Source: Platycnemis pennipes (lineage: Eukaryota; Arthropoda; Insecta; Odonata; Platycnemididae). From it: a stretch of 64,000 bases of DNA. Position numbers and translations under genes: made by a program. Positions within the stretch are counted from its first letter, which is position 1. Every line of letters begins with the position of its first letter. The notes beneath the pieces are model-generated. The model was not told the DNA's origin, did not search any database, and saw only the letters and a list, made by a program, of their open reading frames with translations. Of this stretch, positions 9,000 to 18,719 are shown one piece after another. The stretch is from positions 26,559,859 to 26,623,858 of the forward strand of contig OW121858.1 in NCBI GenBank assembly GCA_933228895.1. Direction: 5' to 3'.

Positions 9000-11153
9000 C
9001 CCTCTCCGTCATAAACCGCCCAAAACCACCCGGCGGAGAAGTCTCCACTACGAACGAAATTTAAATACCCTCTTTCCCCAGTGGTAGACCTATTTTTTGC
9101 GAGATGAGAGGCACGCAGACATTGCTTCATTTAACTTTGAATAACTATGCATGTAATTGAGTACTTTGTTTTAAATTTTGAAAATATTTTAATCAAATGT
9201 AAATACTGTGAACATAAATCGTCTTACCTTTCTGTGTATTTAATTTCCTACTTCCACTCCCTTTTCTTGGTGATATTAGAGAAAACATCCCACTCTGCAT
9301 AGTGGTAAATTGCAGCTGTTGCACTTGAAGGTTGTTTCTATTCTCCGCCCAGCAGTGGTTCTTCTTTTTTTTGACCTGCAGTAAGCGCACACCTTCTTTC
9401 TTCCGTCAATCTTAGCTAAACAATGTAGCGCTCTATGTGGACTAGGGGCCATGGGTAAATTTCGTTTACGGCCTGTCACTTTGCGGGAGGTGAAATAACC
9501 GATCATCTGCCTATAGAGGGCTAAACGGAAATCCTTTTGCATTACCCCGTGCTTAGTTTTTGGTGGAGAATTGGTTTCATTATACAGAATAAAGCTGTTA
9601 ACTATGGCCGCATTAACTACAAAGGCAAATAAGTACTTCCACCACTTTTTCGTTTTCCTCCCTAAGTCGTAGTAGCACCTTCTCTGATCAGCTCTGTCGA
9701 CGCCACCCATATATTTAGTATATAAAGCAATTGACTCAGGACAGGAGACCATAATTTGCTTATTCCCTATCCCTGTTTTTCTTGGGACATTCATGTACCT
9801 TCTTGGGTCGGAATGCGTTTGCAGAATACATATATCACGATTATCGTGCCAAACTGTTGCTGTCACCTTACCACATTGTAAGCTTTTACTTTCACCTCTT
9901 TTGAGTTTAAGTTTTTTTGGATTTTTCAACTCTGCAGGCCATTCCCTATGATAAGGTCTAGTTGTAGCGCATGCGTAAGTGTTGTTCGCTAGTAACAAAT
10001 TCATGAGTGTAACACTAGAAAAAAAACTATCGAAGTACACGTGATGTTTTTTACCTAAATAGTTTCCTAGCAAATTCATAACTACTTGCATTCCAAGTAA
10101 CATTTCACAGTATCTTCTGTCCTTTTTTCCTAAGTATACATTTCCACGAAGGACATAACCATGGGAGCTCGCCAACACCCAAATTTTAAAACCCCACTTC
10201 GTTGGATTTCCTCGGATATATTGTTTTATGAAATGTCGCCCTTTTAAAGCAACCATTGCCTCGTCAACACTTAGCTCTCGCCGTGGTCGATACTTTGTAT
10301 GGAATGTATCCATTACATTAAGAGCCGTTCTCATTTTCTTCAGCACATCAAAACCCTCTTCACCCTGCTTTTTCTCCTGCGTTATGTCACTTATGTGAAA
10401 ATATTTCGATATTTTTGAATACCTTCCAAATGTCATGCAATTGCGAACTATTGAGCAATCAATATCTTGACTATGCCAATAATCCCTACTTTCAGGTAAA
10501 TCAAATATACCCATGTATATGAGTACTCCGATGTATGCTACAACTTCGCTATAACTGGGCGGCGTATGGGAAAATATTTTTCTTTTTCGCTTGGGCTCTG
10601 ACTCAGCTTCTCACCATATGGGATAAGATATGTTGTATCAGTTAGTGCCCGTGGCCACACAAGGAGAAATATTATTTTGTGATACTGAAGCCAACCCTAA
10701 ACGAGCGAAAAATGCGTCTGGATTTTTCAGCTCTCAGTTGCGTCCCGCGGAGGGCGAAGACTATAATATGCCCCATTCATCACCTATCTTCCAACAAGGC
10801 CCACCCTAAAATGACCCTTGGCCAGAGACCATTCTTTCATTACTTCCCCAAAGATGACATAATGGCCGAGAGGCCCAAGCTAGACCATTTGCCCCTTCGA
10901 GCAATAAGGCATATTGTGACAGATTTATGGGGTTCTGTTTCATCTGCCTGAAAGAGAAGATAAGAAAATGTGTACGTTAGCGAGGATAAACACCCTCAAG
11001 ATGAAGAAGATGCCTATGAGGCTCAAAAGATCCCTCGGAACACGGCTCTGCAGGTCGGGCGGGTTATGCAGGAGGGTGTAAAACGGCCGGGTGGTTCTGG
11101 GCAGCTTGTGACGGAGCGCAGAATGAGGCATTTAAACTTCGATAGGGAGAGGG
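9000..11153. mobile_element. piggyBac-type transposon, copy I
   Basis: Flanked by TTAA (8996-8999 and 11154-11157). Both ends start CCCTCTCC inwards. Inside, a 33-bp segment at 9004-9036 recurs inverted at 11084-11116 (about 80% match), at the left end directly and at the right end about 37 bp inside. The transposase is on the minus strand. Length is 2154 bp. Confidence 0.85.
9276..10610 (-). CDS. piggyBac transposase, N-terminus incomplete
   Basis: A 412-residue open frame starts at an internal Met (10514), and the same frame stays open to 10610 (reading SEPKRKRKIFSHTPPSYSEV then VAYIGVLIYMGIFDL). A TGA lies at 10611-10613, so the real N-terminus needs another exon or has been lost. The DDD catalytic triad is visible, counting from Met10514: D84 in LSVDEAMVALKGR, D162 in VYFDSFFSS and D273 in YMGGVDRADQ. 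The C-terminal cysteine-rich domain ends CAYCRS...CNSCNLPLCRVGC. This enzyme family excises and reinserts DNA at TTAA. The ends and the core look young, but about 150 N-terminal residues expected in the family were not recognised in 10614-11153. Confidence 0.88.
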   Translation of the reverse strand, partial: EAESEPKRKRKIFSHTPPSYSEVVAYIGVLIYMGIFDLPESRDYWHSQDIDCSIVRNCMTFGRYSKISKYFHISDITQEKKQGEEGFDVLKKMRTALNVMDTFHTKYRPRRELSVDEAMVALKGRHFIKQYIRGNPTKWGFKIWVLASSHGYVLRGNVYLGKKDRRYCEMLLGMQVVMNLLGNYLGKKHHVYFDSFFSSVTLMNLLLANNTYACATTRPYHREWPAELKNPKKLKLKRGESKSLQCGKVTATVWHDNRDICILQTHSDPRRYMNVPRKTGIGNKQIMVSCPESIALYTKYMGGVDRADQRRCYYDLGRKTKKWWKYLFAFVVNAAIVNSFILYNETNSPPKTKHGVMQKDFRLALYRQMIGYFTSRKVTGRKRNLPMAPSPHRALHCLAKIDGRKKVCAYCRSKKRRTTAGRRIETTFKCNSCNLPLCRVGCFL

Positions 11154-11157
11154 TTAA

Positions 11158-12470
11158 GATGTTAAATAAGTAATTAAAATTCTTGTTCTGAATGCATGCA
11201 TTTCTATGTAAAATTTCACATTTCCTCTCAACTCCTGAAAACTACCACATTTGTGAAAACAAGTGTAAATTACAACACCATTTGTTGAACTCAGTAGATT
11301 GGAAAAGTTATCCATTAGCAATGCCCAACACCTATAGAAACACCTAAATCAGTAGTTGACTGCTATTCATTAATTGCTAATCGTGCCCACCTTTATAAGT
11401 GTGTGCATATTTGCAGTGACTGTGTACAAAGTCACTGCAAATATGAGATTACACAATTTTTCAAATTAGCGTAGGTATAATAGCAATTAAAACAGCTAAG
11501 CCATAACATTATATTTCCAAAAAAATTACCTTATCTATGTAAGGGTATCAAGAACCAACCCTGACAAAATCCATATTAATGATTCTGTCTATTAATGTTT
11601 CTAAATAACACGTTCAAATCTGCACTCAAATTTTTCCAACTGAATGATTTGAATTTAAAACACTTATGAATCAATCAATTCTTCATCCACATTGCTCATT
11701 ATTAATGAAATAAGGATAACCATTCTCGAACCAACTCTCAACTCAAATAATTCATTTTGAACGACTTAAATTAATAACATGATTCTATTCATTTGGTTAA
11801 TACCACTGAATCGTGCATTTTGAACAATTCAAACATTAACAACATAGGTCTACTACAGACCAGATACTACATCATTTCAGTATTATATCAGGTTGTCCAG
11901 CCCAAAGTTTTCTTTTTTCCAGGTTAAAAATCCTTAAGTCCAAAAATGAGGCTTCAAGAATAGAGAAAAATGCAAACACAGAGAAAAATGGGAAGATTAA
12001 CAGTTCTCTAAGAAGAAAATTGAGCTTATAATTAAAAGCTTAGTCCCATGACTTCATGTGGTCCCTGAGGACTTCTAGTTAGCATAAGGGAGTAAAGATT
12101 GTAAATATTAAAACATTAAGTTTCACCACAGGAAAGGCTTTAGAGAAAAAAAAAGCTTAATAATGTTAAATAAATTTGGATTTTTAAAATTCAGTCCTCA
12201 CCTTGGAATCAAGGCTGAGGTCCTCTGCAACCAGCTAATTAATCTGGCCAATGTCAGTATTTTTGCATGCATCATGGTGTAGAGGATCCTCAACAATATT
12301 ATCTTCTTCTGTCTTTACAGGAATCTGCTTGGGAATAAAAGAAGTGAGAAGCATTCAAAATCCATTTCAATTTGATATTTAAATCTCATGACTTTGCAAT
12401 ATGAAAAGAATTAAAAGAGTGGTGAACTTGTGTAGGAATTTTATAATATAGCACCAACTTATAAGGTAAT
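11158..12470. other. No gene recognised
   Basis: AT-rich sequence. A short inverted repeat is seen at about 11413-11445 (gcagtgactgtg and its near complement cacagtcactgc). Confidence 0.4.
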
Positions 12471-12471
12471 A

Positions 12472-12690
12472 ATGGATGCTAGCCCAGTAGAAAATGGGAC
12501 AGCAATGTTTCAATTGCAACCAAAGGGCCCTAGAGAGGTGAAATATAAAAGTGAGTCATTAACAATGGTTGAGAAAAGGTATTTTCAACTGCAAAGAAGC
12601 GCATGCCATTTTGTGGGCTTGAGAAAAACTTCACCATTATCTTTAGTGTACGGAGATGTATCTATCCACCAAAGAATTAAGGTTTCATGA
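12472..12690 (+). pseudogene. Ty3/gypsy pol (RNase H) fragment
   Basis: The 72-residue frame opens MDASPVENGTAMFQLQPKGP and continues SLTMVEKRYFQLQRSACHFV. This matches the start of retrotransposon RNase H (DASP.G.GAVL.Q...SLT..ERRYSQ...EALA.V) and then VYGDVSIHQ (usually YLYG..F.L.TDH). The neighbouring reverse transcriptase and integrase are not recognisable. The short frame 12966-13160 could be another decayed part of the same element, with no motif to prove it. Confidence 0.5.
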
Positions 12691-13414
12691 CCTTATCAAA
12701 AATGAATTTTATTGAATTAAGCAGTGATTGATTAGAGTAAAAATAATACTAACAATTACCCCTGCCACACACCTTTATGGTGGCTTGAAAGGTATTATGT
12801 AGAATACTGTTTCCAAACCTGCTTAATGAGCATACAATGCCGTCAGTTATGGGAGGTCACATTGCGGTATTTGGTACGAATCAAACTTTAAGAACTCGAG
12901 GTTTGATATAAAAATAAAAAAAAAGATGTAAGGATAAGCGCAGATCTTACAATGATTGTCACTCAATGGCTAAGTATGATCCACCAGTAGAAATGGTATC
13001 ACCAGAATCAGAAATAATAAACCAAATTGATGGGAAGAAAAAGTTCCGTTGTTTACGGCTTTCAGGAGACAATTTGAGAGAAGTGTTAATTTGTACGGTT
13101 GTCAATTATAAGAAAAAGTTACGAAGTCAAAAACCGCTGAATATGAGGGATATAAGTTAGAATACAATGTTGTTAACAATGTTTTCATCAGTCATTTGAC
13201 ATCAAAGATAAGGGGTTTTTAATATTTATGAGAAATTTATATAGCATTAATTATTTTTCAACACACTATTGGTATCACATGAATGGAAAAGGATATGAAA
13301 AATTACAAAATAAAAACATTAATAATTTCCGAAAAACTTCCTGAAATTAATCTGAAAAATTGAGGGGTGCATTATGAAAACACCTTGTTCGCCTGAGTAA
13401 CTACTAGGCCTCCG
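12691..13414. other. No gene recognised
   Basis: AT-rich; only a doubtful short frame at 12966-13160 (MAKYDPPVEMV...), possibly decayed retroelement. Confidence 0.3.
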
Positions 13415-14545
13415 GGTAAGAGAAACACAATCTCTATCTCTCACATCTTAGTGGCCTATATTTACAGATTTCCCTTAAGTGTTAACATGTAAATTACACA
13501 TCTTCAGGAAACGTATCTAACTTCAGTTCCTCATTGAAATGTAAACGGCATAACAACCTACAATGCGTAAGTTATTTTCAATCAATATCTTCAAATTTCC
13601 GGAAACTGCTATTCTTATTCTTTAAAAATATTGTTACACTTCTAAACAGATCTAGATGCTCCCTGCTACATTCAACCCCATTACAGTATAAAATCTAATT
13701 TATAAGAATACCAAACTTACGGACGACGCATATGCTAAGAAGGGATTCAACATTAACAAATTCAAGAGTTAAAGATAAATAAATATACCATAACGTGGTA
13801 AATACTTGTATAATCACATTCTGCACTCCGAACTTGGTTTACAGGCCACATATTTCCTCTGATGCGGCTGTCATAAACTTCCTGGCTCTCCGCGTAGCGT
13901 CCCTGAAAAAATGGAACTCCCTCAACTTTTCCAAGCAAATCGAACAAAGCAACCGGGGATACAAAGCTTCATTTACGACCTGCAAAATACGTATGAAATC
14001 AGTAACGGTTTACTAAATGACAAAATAGATTCACACGTCAAGCAACCAAACAATAATACCAGTGGGGGGGTGGAAAGTAGAAAAGATAAGGACAAGTGAA
14101 GGCTGGTATGATTGAATGCAATACACTCACCACTAACTGCAGCAGATCTTCTACTGCTAGTTTCACTACGAATTCGTCATTCCTACTTTCTTCTAGTATG
14201 TCAACTGAACGATAACCGGTACTAAGGCACAACCTACATAAACGATGCTCGCGTAATCCACGCATACTGGCACTTTCCAATAGCTCGTGATGATTACTAT
14301 AGTTACGCTGATTCCAAAACAGATTAACAAATCCAAAATTACCATGTATTTTCCTCCTAATACGTAGATATGCAAGATTAACTTTCGTGAAATAAATTTC
14401 CACATAAAATTGAAATCTGGATGGGAAATTAGGAAATACAACGTAAATTTTTCGACAAGAATGACCACACGGAATACAGGAATAATCGTGCCAAACAGAC
14501 GTGAACTAAATCCAGACAAAGAAAATGACGGACGTTCGGCGATTG
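13415..14545 (-). repeat. Left arm of a 1.1-kb inverted duplication
   Basis: This arm matches 14905-16035 in inverted orientation, covering two ZAD exons, their intron, the 5' flank (ccgaacgtccgtcatttt on the minus strand) and the 3' flank (gattgattgaaaataac; gtttcctgaagatg). Divergence is visible but moderate. The arms are separated by about 360 bp. Confidence 0.82.
13806..14265 (-). pseudogene. ZAD-domain zinc-finger gene, 5' exons, broken copy
   Basis: Exon 1 is 14131-14265 (ATG at 14265, 45 codons) and reads MRGLREHRLCRLCLSTGYRS then VDILEESRNDEFVVKLAVED and LLQLV; the donor gtgagtg follows. Exon 2 starts at 13979 after tttgcag: VVNEALYPRLLCSICLEKLR then EFHFF. The pair C-X2-C (exon 1) and C-X2-C (exon 2) is the treble-clef zinc site of the ZAD domain. 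Compared with the plus copy, one base is lost after EFHFF, which shifts the frame to a stop, and the exon-2 donor reads acaag where the plus copy has gtaag. It is therefore a pseudogene copy of the gene at 15193. Confidence 0.78.
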
Positions 14546-14596
14546 TGACATAAATGAGGTTAATTCCGTTTTTTATAGTTAAGTTTTTTTAGCAAA

Positions 14597-14648
14597 AGAA
14601 GGGCAACAATTGTACCTATGCAAACACTGTGTGGACGTTGCCCTTCTT
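14597..14648. repeat. Short hairpin in the spacer of the ZAD inverted duplication
   Basis: agaagggcaac at about 14597 is followed 30 bp later by gttgcccttct. It lies between the two divergent gene starts. No function can be assigned. Confidence 0.5.
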
Positions 14649-14904
14649 TCTCTGAATGAAACGAGAACTTTGCCTATCCGTCCAAAGATCAGTTCAAATG
14701 ATAATTGAGTGATTAGATTGATGATTATCTGTAAATAAATATTTTGTTATCGTAAAAAAATCATACCTATTCAAAAACCTGTGTAGACAATTTAAATGGC
14801 GATAGAGGTTCAGTTTTTTAAATTGAAATGTATAGTAATTATAATTTTTTCGAATCACAAAAACTTAAATATATCTAACAGCATTATAAATGCCATTAAT
14901 TTCA

Positions 14905-16035
14905 GCAATCGGTCGCCGAACGACCGTCATTTTTTGTCTTTGGATTTAGTTGACGTTTGTTCTGAAACCAGTTCTGTATTTCGTGTGGTGATTCTTGTCG
15001 AAAAATTTAGGTTGTATATCCTTATTTCCCAGCCAGGTTTCAATTTTATGTAGAAATTTATTTCACCAAAGTTAATTTTGCATATGTACTCATTGGGAGA
15101 AATATACATGGTAATATTTTTGTCGTTTATCAGTCTGTTGGCGTTACTAGCATTACTATATTATTGATCGCTAACTATTGGAAAGTATCAGTATGCGTAT
15201 TATACGGGAGCATCGTATGTGTAGGTTGTGCCTGATTACCGGTTTACGTGTCATTGACATACTACAGGAAAGTGGGAACGACGAATTCGTAGTGAAACAA
15301 GCAGTACAAGATCTGCTGCAGTTAGTGGTACGTGTATTGCATTTCATTTTGTACCAGTCCTTCATTTGTGCTTATCTTTTGTACTTTAGACTCCCGCACT
15401 GGTATTATTGTTTGGGTGGTTGACGTGGGAATCTATTTTGTCATTCAATATACCATAGATAATTTAAATTTATCAGGTTCGGAAGGAAGCATTATATCCG
15501 TGGCTGGTTTGTTCCATTTGCTTGGAAAAGTTGAGGGAGTTCCATTTCTTCAAGCGACGCTGCGTGGAGAACCAGGAAATTTACGATAGCCGCCGCATTA
15601 GAGGGAATATCTGGTCAGTAAAGCAAGTTCGGAGCACAGAATGTGATGATGTAAGTATTTAGCACTTTGTGGTGTATTTGTTGCTGTTGAACCACTCTTA
15701 CTATATGCATCATTTTAAAGTATGGCATGCTTATAAATTAGGTTTTATGCAGTAATGGGGTTGAATGTAGCAAGGAGCATCTAGATATGTTTAGAAGTGT
15801 AACAATATTTTTAAAGAATAAGAAGAGCAGTTTCTGTAAATTTGAATAGATTGATTGAAAATAACTAACGCAATGTAGGTTAATATGCCGGATACATTTC
15901 AAGGAGGATCTCAAGTTGGTCATGTTTCCTGAAGATGCGTAATGTACATTTTAATAGTTAAGGGAATTCTGTAAAGTTAGGTCGCTTTAACAGATATAAG
16001 AGAAAGAGATCTTTCTCTCTCTGTTTGTCTCTTAG
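14905..16035 (+). repeat. Right arm of the 1.1-kb inverted duplication
   Basis: Counterpart of 13415-14545. Homology begins about ccgaacgaccgtcatttt at 14917 and runs through the ZAD exons to about gagaaagagatctttctctc at 16000. The arm keeps the better preserved gene copy. Confidence 0.82.
15193..15650 (+). CDS. ZAD-domain (zinc-finger-associated) gene, first two coding exons
   Basis: Exon 1 is 15193-15327 (MRIIREHRMCRLCLITGLRV, IDILQESGNDEFVVKQAVQD, LLQLV) and ends at donor gtacgt. Exon 2 is 15477-15650, after tatcag: VRKEALYPWLVCSICLEKLR, EFHFFKRRCVENQEIYDSRR, ending at donor gtaagt. Joined, they read 103 codons without a stop. The paired C-X2-C motifs, the ...VV...L.LV spacing and the FFKRRC tail are the ZAD signature, a dimerisation and protein-interaction domain found at the N-terminus of many arthropod C2H2 zinc-finger transcription factors. 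The finger exons are not seen downstream before the Penelope element at 16.48 kb; they may lie farther off or be lost. The ATG chosen is the first in frame in exon 1. Confidence 0.72.
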
Positions 16036-16478
16036 CAGGAGGTCTAATCATTATTAACTGAGGCAAGTGGTTTAAACAACGCATGTTACAGATTACGTAA
16101 CTTCCACTCCTTATTTTAGTCATCTTATCTTTAACGAAGTTATAGTGCCAACAATACTGGACACTTCCTCCCTTTTTACTTTTCAAAGGAATTCTTACCC
16201 GTAAGGAAAGCAGATACAATGGCAACAGGAACTGAATGTTAGCCCTTAAATAATATTTGCAATGTGATATATTGATATACTGAGAAATTCAGAACAATAA
16301 AACATACTGTTATCAAGTTTTAAAGTTAACTTTAGTTATGTCATTGATGCTGAAACATTTTAGCCAGGCACGTAGCCAGAAATTTGATTTGGGGGGGCTT
16401 AGTCTAGTGTAGCATAATTTGAAACAAATCAGCCTTGTTCTTTCCATGCCAGCATGTTACAAATCTCTTTCCTTATTT
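16036..16478. other. No gene recognised
   Basis: AT-rich spacer between the inverted duplication and the Penelope element. Confidence 0.4.
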
Positions 16479-16780
16479 AATTAAATAAGTTTGGCAATTT
16501 TCCACAAAGAAATCTTTACTTTGACCAGTTTCGATGTGATACATCATCATCAGGTGACCAAATCTCAACAAAGTCCAGTATATATACAAATGAGGGGAGG
16601 GACCAGGGGAAAAGGAGTGAGGAAAGAGGAGGGGAAGAGAGCCTAAACCAAGGGTGACAACGGAAAAAGGGGGAAGAGGAGGGAGAACTGGTGCTAGGGG
16701 TGGGAGTTGGAAAAACCACACATAGAATTGGGAAACCCTGGCCGTTTGAGGAGTACCAAGGCAGAACGTACACCTTCAAG
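16479..16780 (-). repeat. PLE-1 left inverted terminal repeat
   Basis: Inverted counterpart of about 18343-18649, with scattered differences. It holds a hammerhead-like core on the minus strand at 16528-16553. The plus-strand reverse transcriptase frame (from 16691) overlaps its inner end. Confidence 0.8.
16528..16553 (-). ncRNA. Hammerhead ribozyme-like core, PLE-1 left repeat
   Basis: The minus strand reads CTGATGA-T-GATGT-ATC-ACATC-GAAAC: the conserved CUGANGA box, a perfect 5-bp stem II with a 3-nt loop, and the GAAA box. Hammerhead motifs are known in the terminal repeats of Penelope-like elements. Stems I and III and the cleavage triplet were not worked out, so activity is not claimed. 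Confidence 0.6.
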
Positions 16781-17850
16781 TTCAATAAGCTGATAATACA
16801 TATATTATTCAAAGCCGATGTGAATCAACATCCCTTCAATGCATTAAGTTCACTACTTAAAATCTGTGTCGACCAAAATTATTTCTCCTTTTGTGGCTCC
16901 TTCTATAAACAAAAGGACAGACTGGCTATGGGATCACCCCTTTCCCCATTCCTCGTAGAAATTTTCACGGATGAATTTGAAAGCAAGATCTTCAGTGCTA
17001 ACAAATTTTCTAACAATATCATATATTGGTTCAGATATGTGGATGATGTGCTGTGTTGCTGGACAGGTAGTGAGAGAGAGTTGGACCATTTCTTAGAATT
17101 CCTTAACTCCATCCACAAATCCATAATCTTCACCATGGAACCAAGCGTAAATGGCAAAATTAACTTCCTGGACCTCACCATCGAGATAAGTGACCAAAAA
17201 CATGTTTTCTCCATCTTCCAGAAACCTACTTACACGGATCAAGTGATACCCTTTGACTCCTGCCATCCCATCACCCATAAATTAGCCAGTTTCAACAGCA
17301 TGATCCACCGAGTGACTAATCAGTATTCCCCTGTCGACTTCAAACTTTGAAAGTGAACTGAAGACCATAAAATACATAGCCCTGAAGAATGGTTACAATT
17401 TGGACACCATTGACAAATTACTCCGTAATAAACGTAAAAAAAACGGGCAGTAAATTTAAACACCTCCCTTCTACTAGGTCCCAGGGCTTCAGACAGTAAG
17501 TGGTGCAAAATCCCTTTCCACCATAAATTATCTTACAAGATAGCCAATACCTTTCCTAAAGATAAGTTGCGTGTTTCCTTCTATTCTCCCTTGACCCTAT
17601 CTAAAGCCCTCTGCTCCAACAAAGACCCCATAGACCACATCAAAAAGTGTGGTGTGTATCAAATTAAATGCGGTTGTGGAGCCATCTACATCGGCCAGAC
17701 AGGGAGGAATTTTTCCACACGCATTAATGCACACAAAAAGTGCTACATTTTAGGCAACACTAATTCCATTTTCGCCAAACACCTGTTAGAATCCAAACAC
17801 ATGCAATTTTGATTTTAAAGTGCTCCACACCTTAGACAAAGGCAAGAAAT
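16780..17850 (+). pseudogene. Penelope reverse transcriptase plus GIY-YIG endonuclease, broken
   Basis: The reverse transcriptase part reads KICVDQNYFSFCGSFYKQKD then RLAMGSPLSPFLVEIFTDEF and the catalytic FRYVDDVLC at about 17030-17055. It continues with NFLDLTIEI and FQKPTYTDQ (Penelope blocks) to 17345, where the frame breaks. A second frame, 17567-17812, has the GIY-YIG domain (GVYQIKCGCGAIYIGQTGRN; the CxC and Y...YIG residues are present). A last frameshift near 17812 leads into DFKVLHTLDKGKKLVAMEQV. The N-terminal third of the reverse transcriptase is missing. Active proteins copy RNA at nicks or chromosome ends; this one is inactive by frameshifts. Confidence 0.83.
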
Positions 17851-18342
17851 TAGTCGCCATGGAGCAGGTCGAAATTATTCAACGTAGGCATAGGAATCTC
17901 AATCTCCTCAACGATGTCCAATTTTACTCATCCCCCTCCCCACTCCTCTCAATCACTTATCCACTCTGAGTGTTTTTTGACAAGGGCTCCCTCACCTCTA
18001 CTCACTGGCTTTCCATGGCCCACATGAGTTTTCATTGTGCTACCTTAACCAAGTTCCCACCCGTAACACCACGCCTATGTGGACACACTCCCCGAGCATC
18101 ACAGTCCCTTCAACGGACCTGGCGTTCGTAGCATCGCCGCGGGATGCCCCTTTGTGGCCAGAGGCCAGTGTTTTCACCGCCATCTTCTTATCTGTGGGCT
18201 CAAAGACCAGGAGCGGCCTACTGTAATAATCTCCCCCCCCCACATTGCCACTGTGCCTTCGTCCGGCAAGGCCGAAAGAAGGCGGCCTCTCATTCCGCAG
18301 GATGGCACCCTTCTCCCCCCCCCCCCATATTTGGCCTCTCTT

Positions 18343-18649
18343 GAATTTGAAGGTGTACGTCCTGCCTTGGTACTCCTCAAACGGCCAGGGTTTCCCAGTT
18401 CTATGTGTAGTTTTTCCAACTCCCAACCCTAGCACCAGTCCTCCCTCCTCTCCCCCCTTTTTCCATTGTCACCTTGGTTTAGGCCCTCTTCCCCTCCTCT
18501 TTCCTCACTCCTTTTCCCCCGGTCCCTCGCCTCATTTCAATATATGTACTGGACTTTGTTGAGATTTGGTCACCTGATGCTGATGTGTCACATCGAAACC
18601 GGTTGAGGTAAATATTTCTTTGTGGAAAATTGCCAAACTTATTTAATTA
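18343..18649 (+). repeat. PLE-1 right inverted terminal repeat
   Basis: Inverted copy of 16479-16780 (gtactcctcaaacggccagg here, its complement at 16740-16759). It holds a hammerhead-like core on the plus strand. Confidence 0.8.
18574..18599 (+). ncRNA. Hammerhead ribozyme-like core, PLE-1 right repeat, altered
   Basis: Reads CTGATGC-T-GATGT-GTC-ACATC-GAAAC. It is the same fold as the left copy, but the last base of the CUGAUGA box is C instead of the conserved A, which should impair cleavage. Confidence 0.5.
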
Positions 18650-18719
18650 TGTTATTCCACCATATAATGCCTGAAACGACTCCTTTTATTCTCTTACCTT
18701 AATTTTCGGTGGTTGGTAT

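Larger units (their letters stand above)
16479..18649 (+). mobile_element. Penelope-like retroelement with long inverted terminal repeats (PLE-1)
   Basis: A segment at 16479-16780 is repeated in inverted orientation at about 18343-18649, beginning at each outer end with aattaaataagtttggcaat. Between them lie a broken Penelope-type reverse transcriptase and a GIY-YIG endonuclease. Inverted terminal copies of this kind are known for Penelope-like elements. The stretch 18030-18340 is GC-rich and not recognised; it may be element 3' sequence or a captured piece. Confidence 0.82.

Noticed and set aside
12966..13160. Short frame as a retroelement integrase tail
   Set aside because: Only the DPP motif resembles one; too weak to call.
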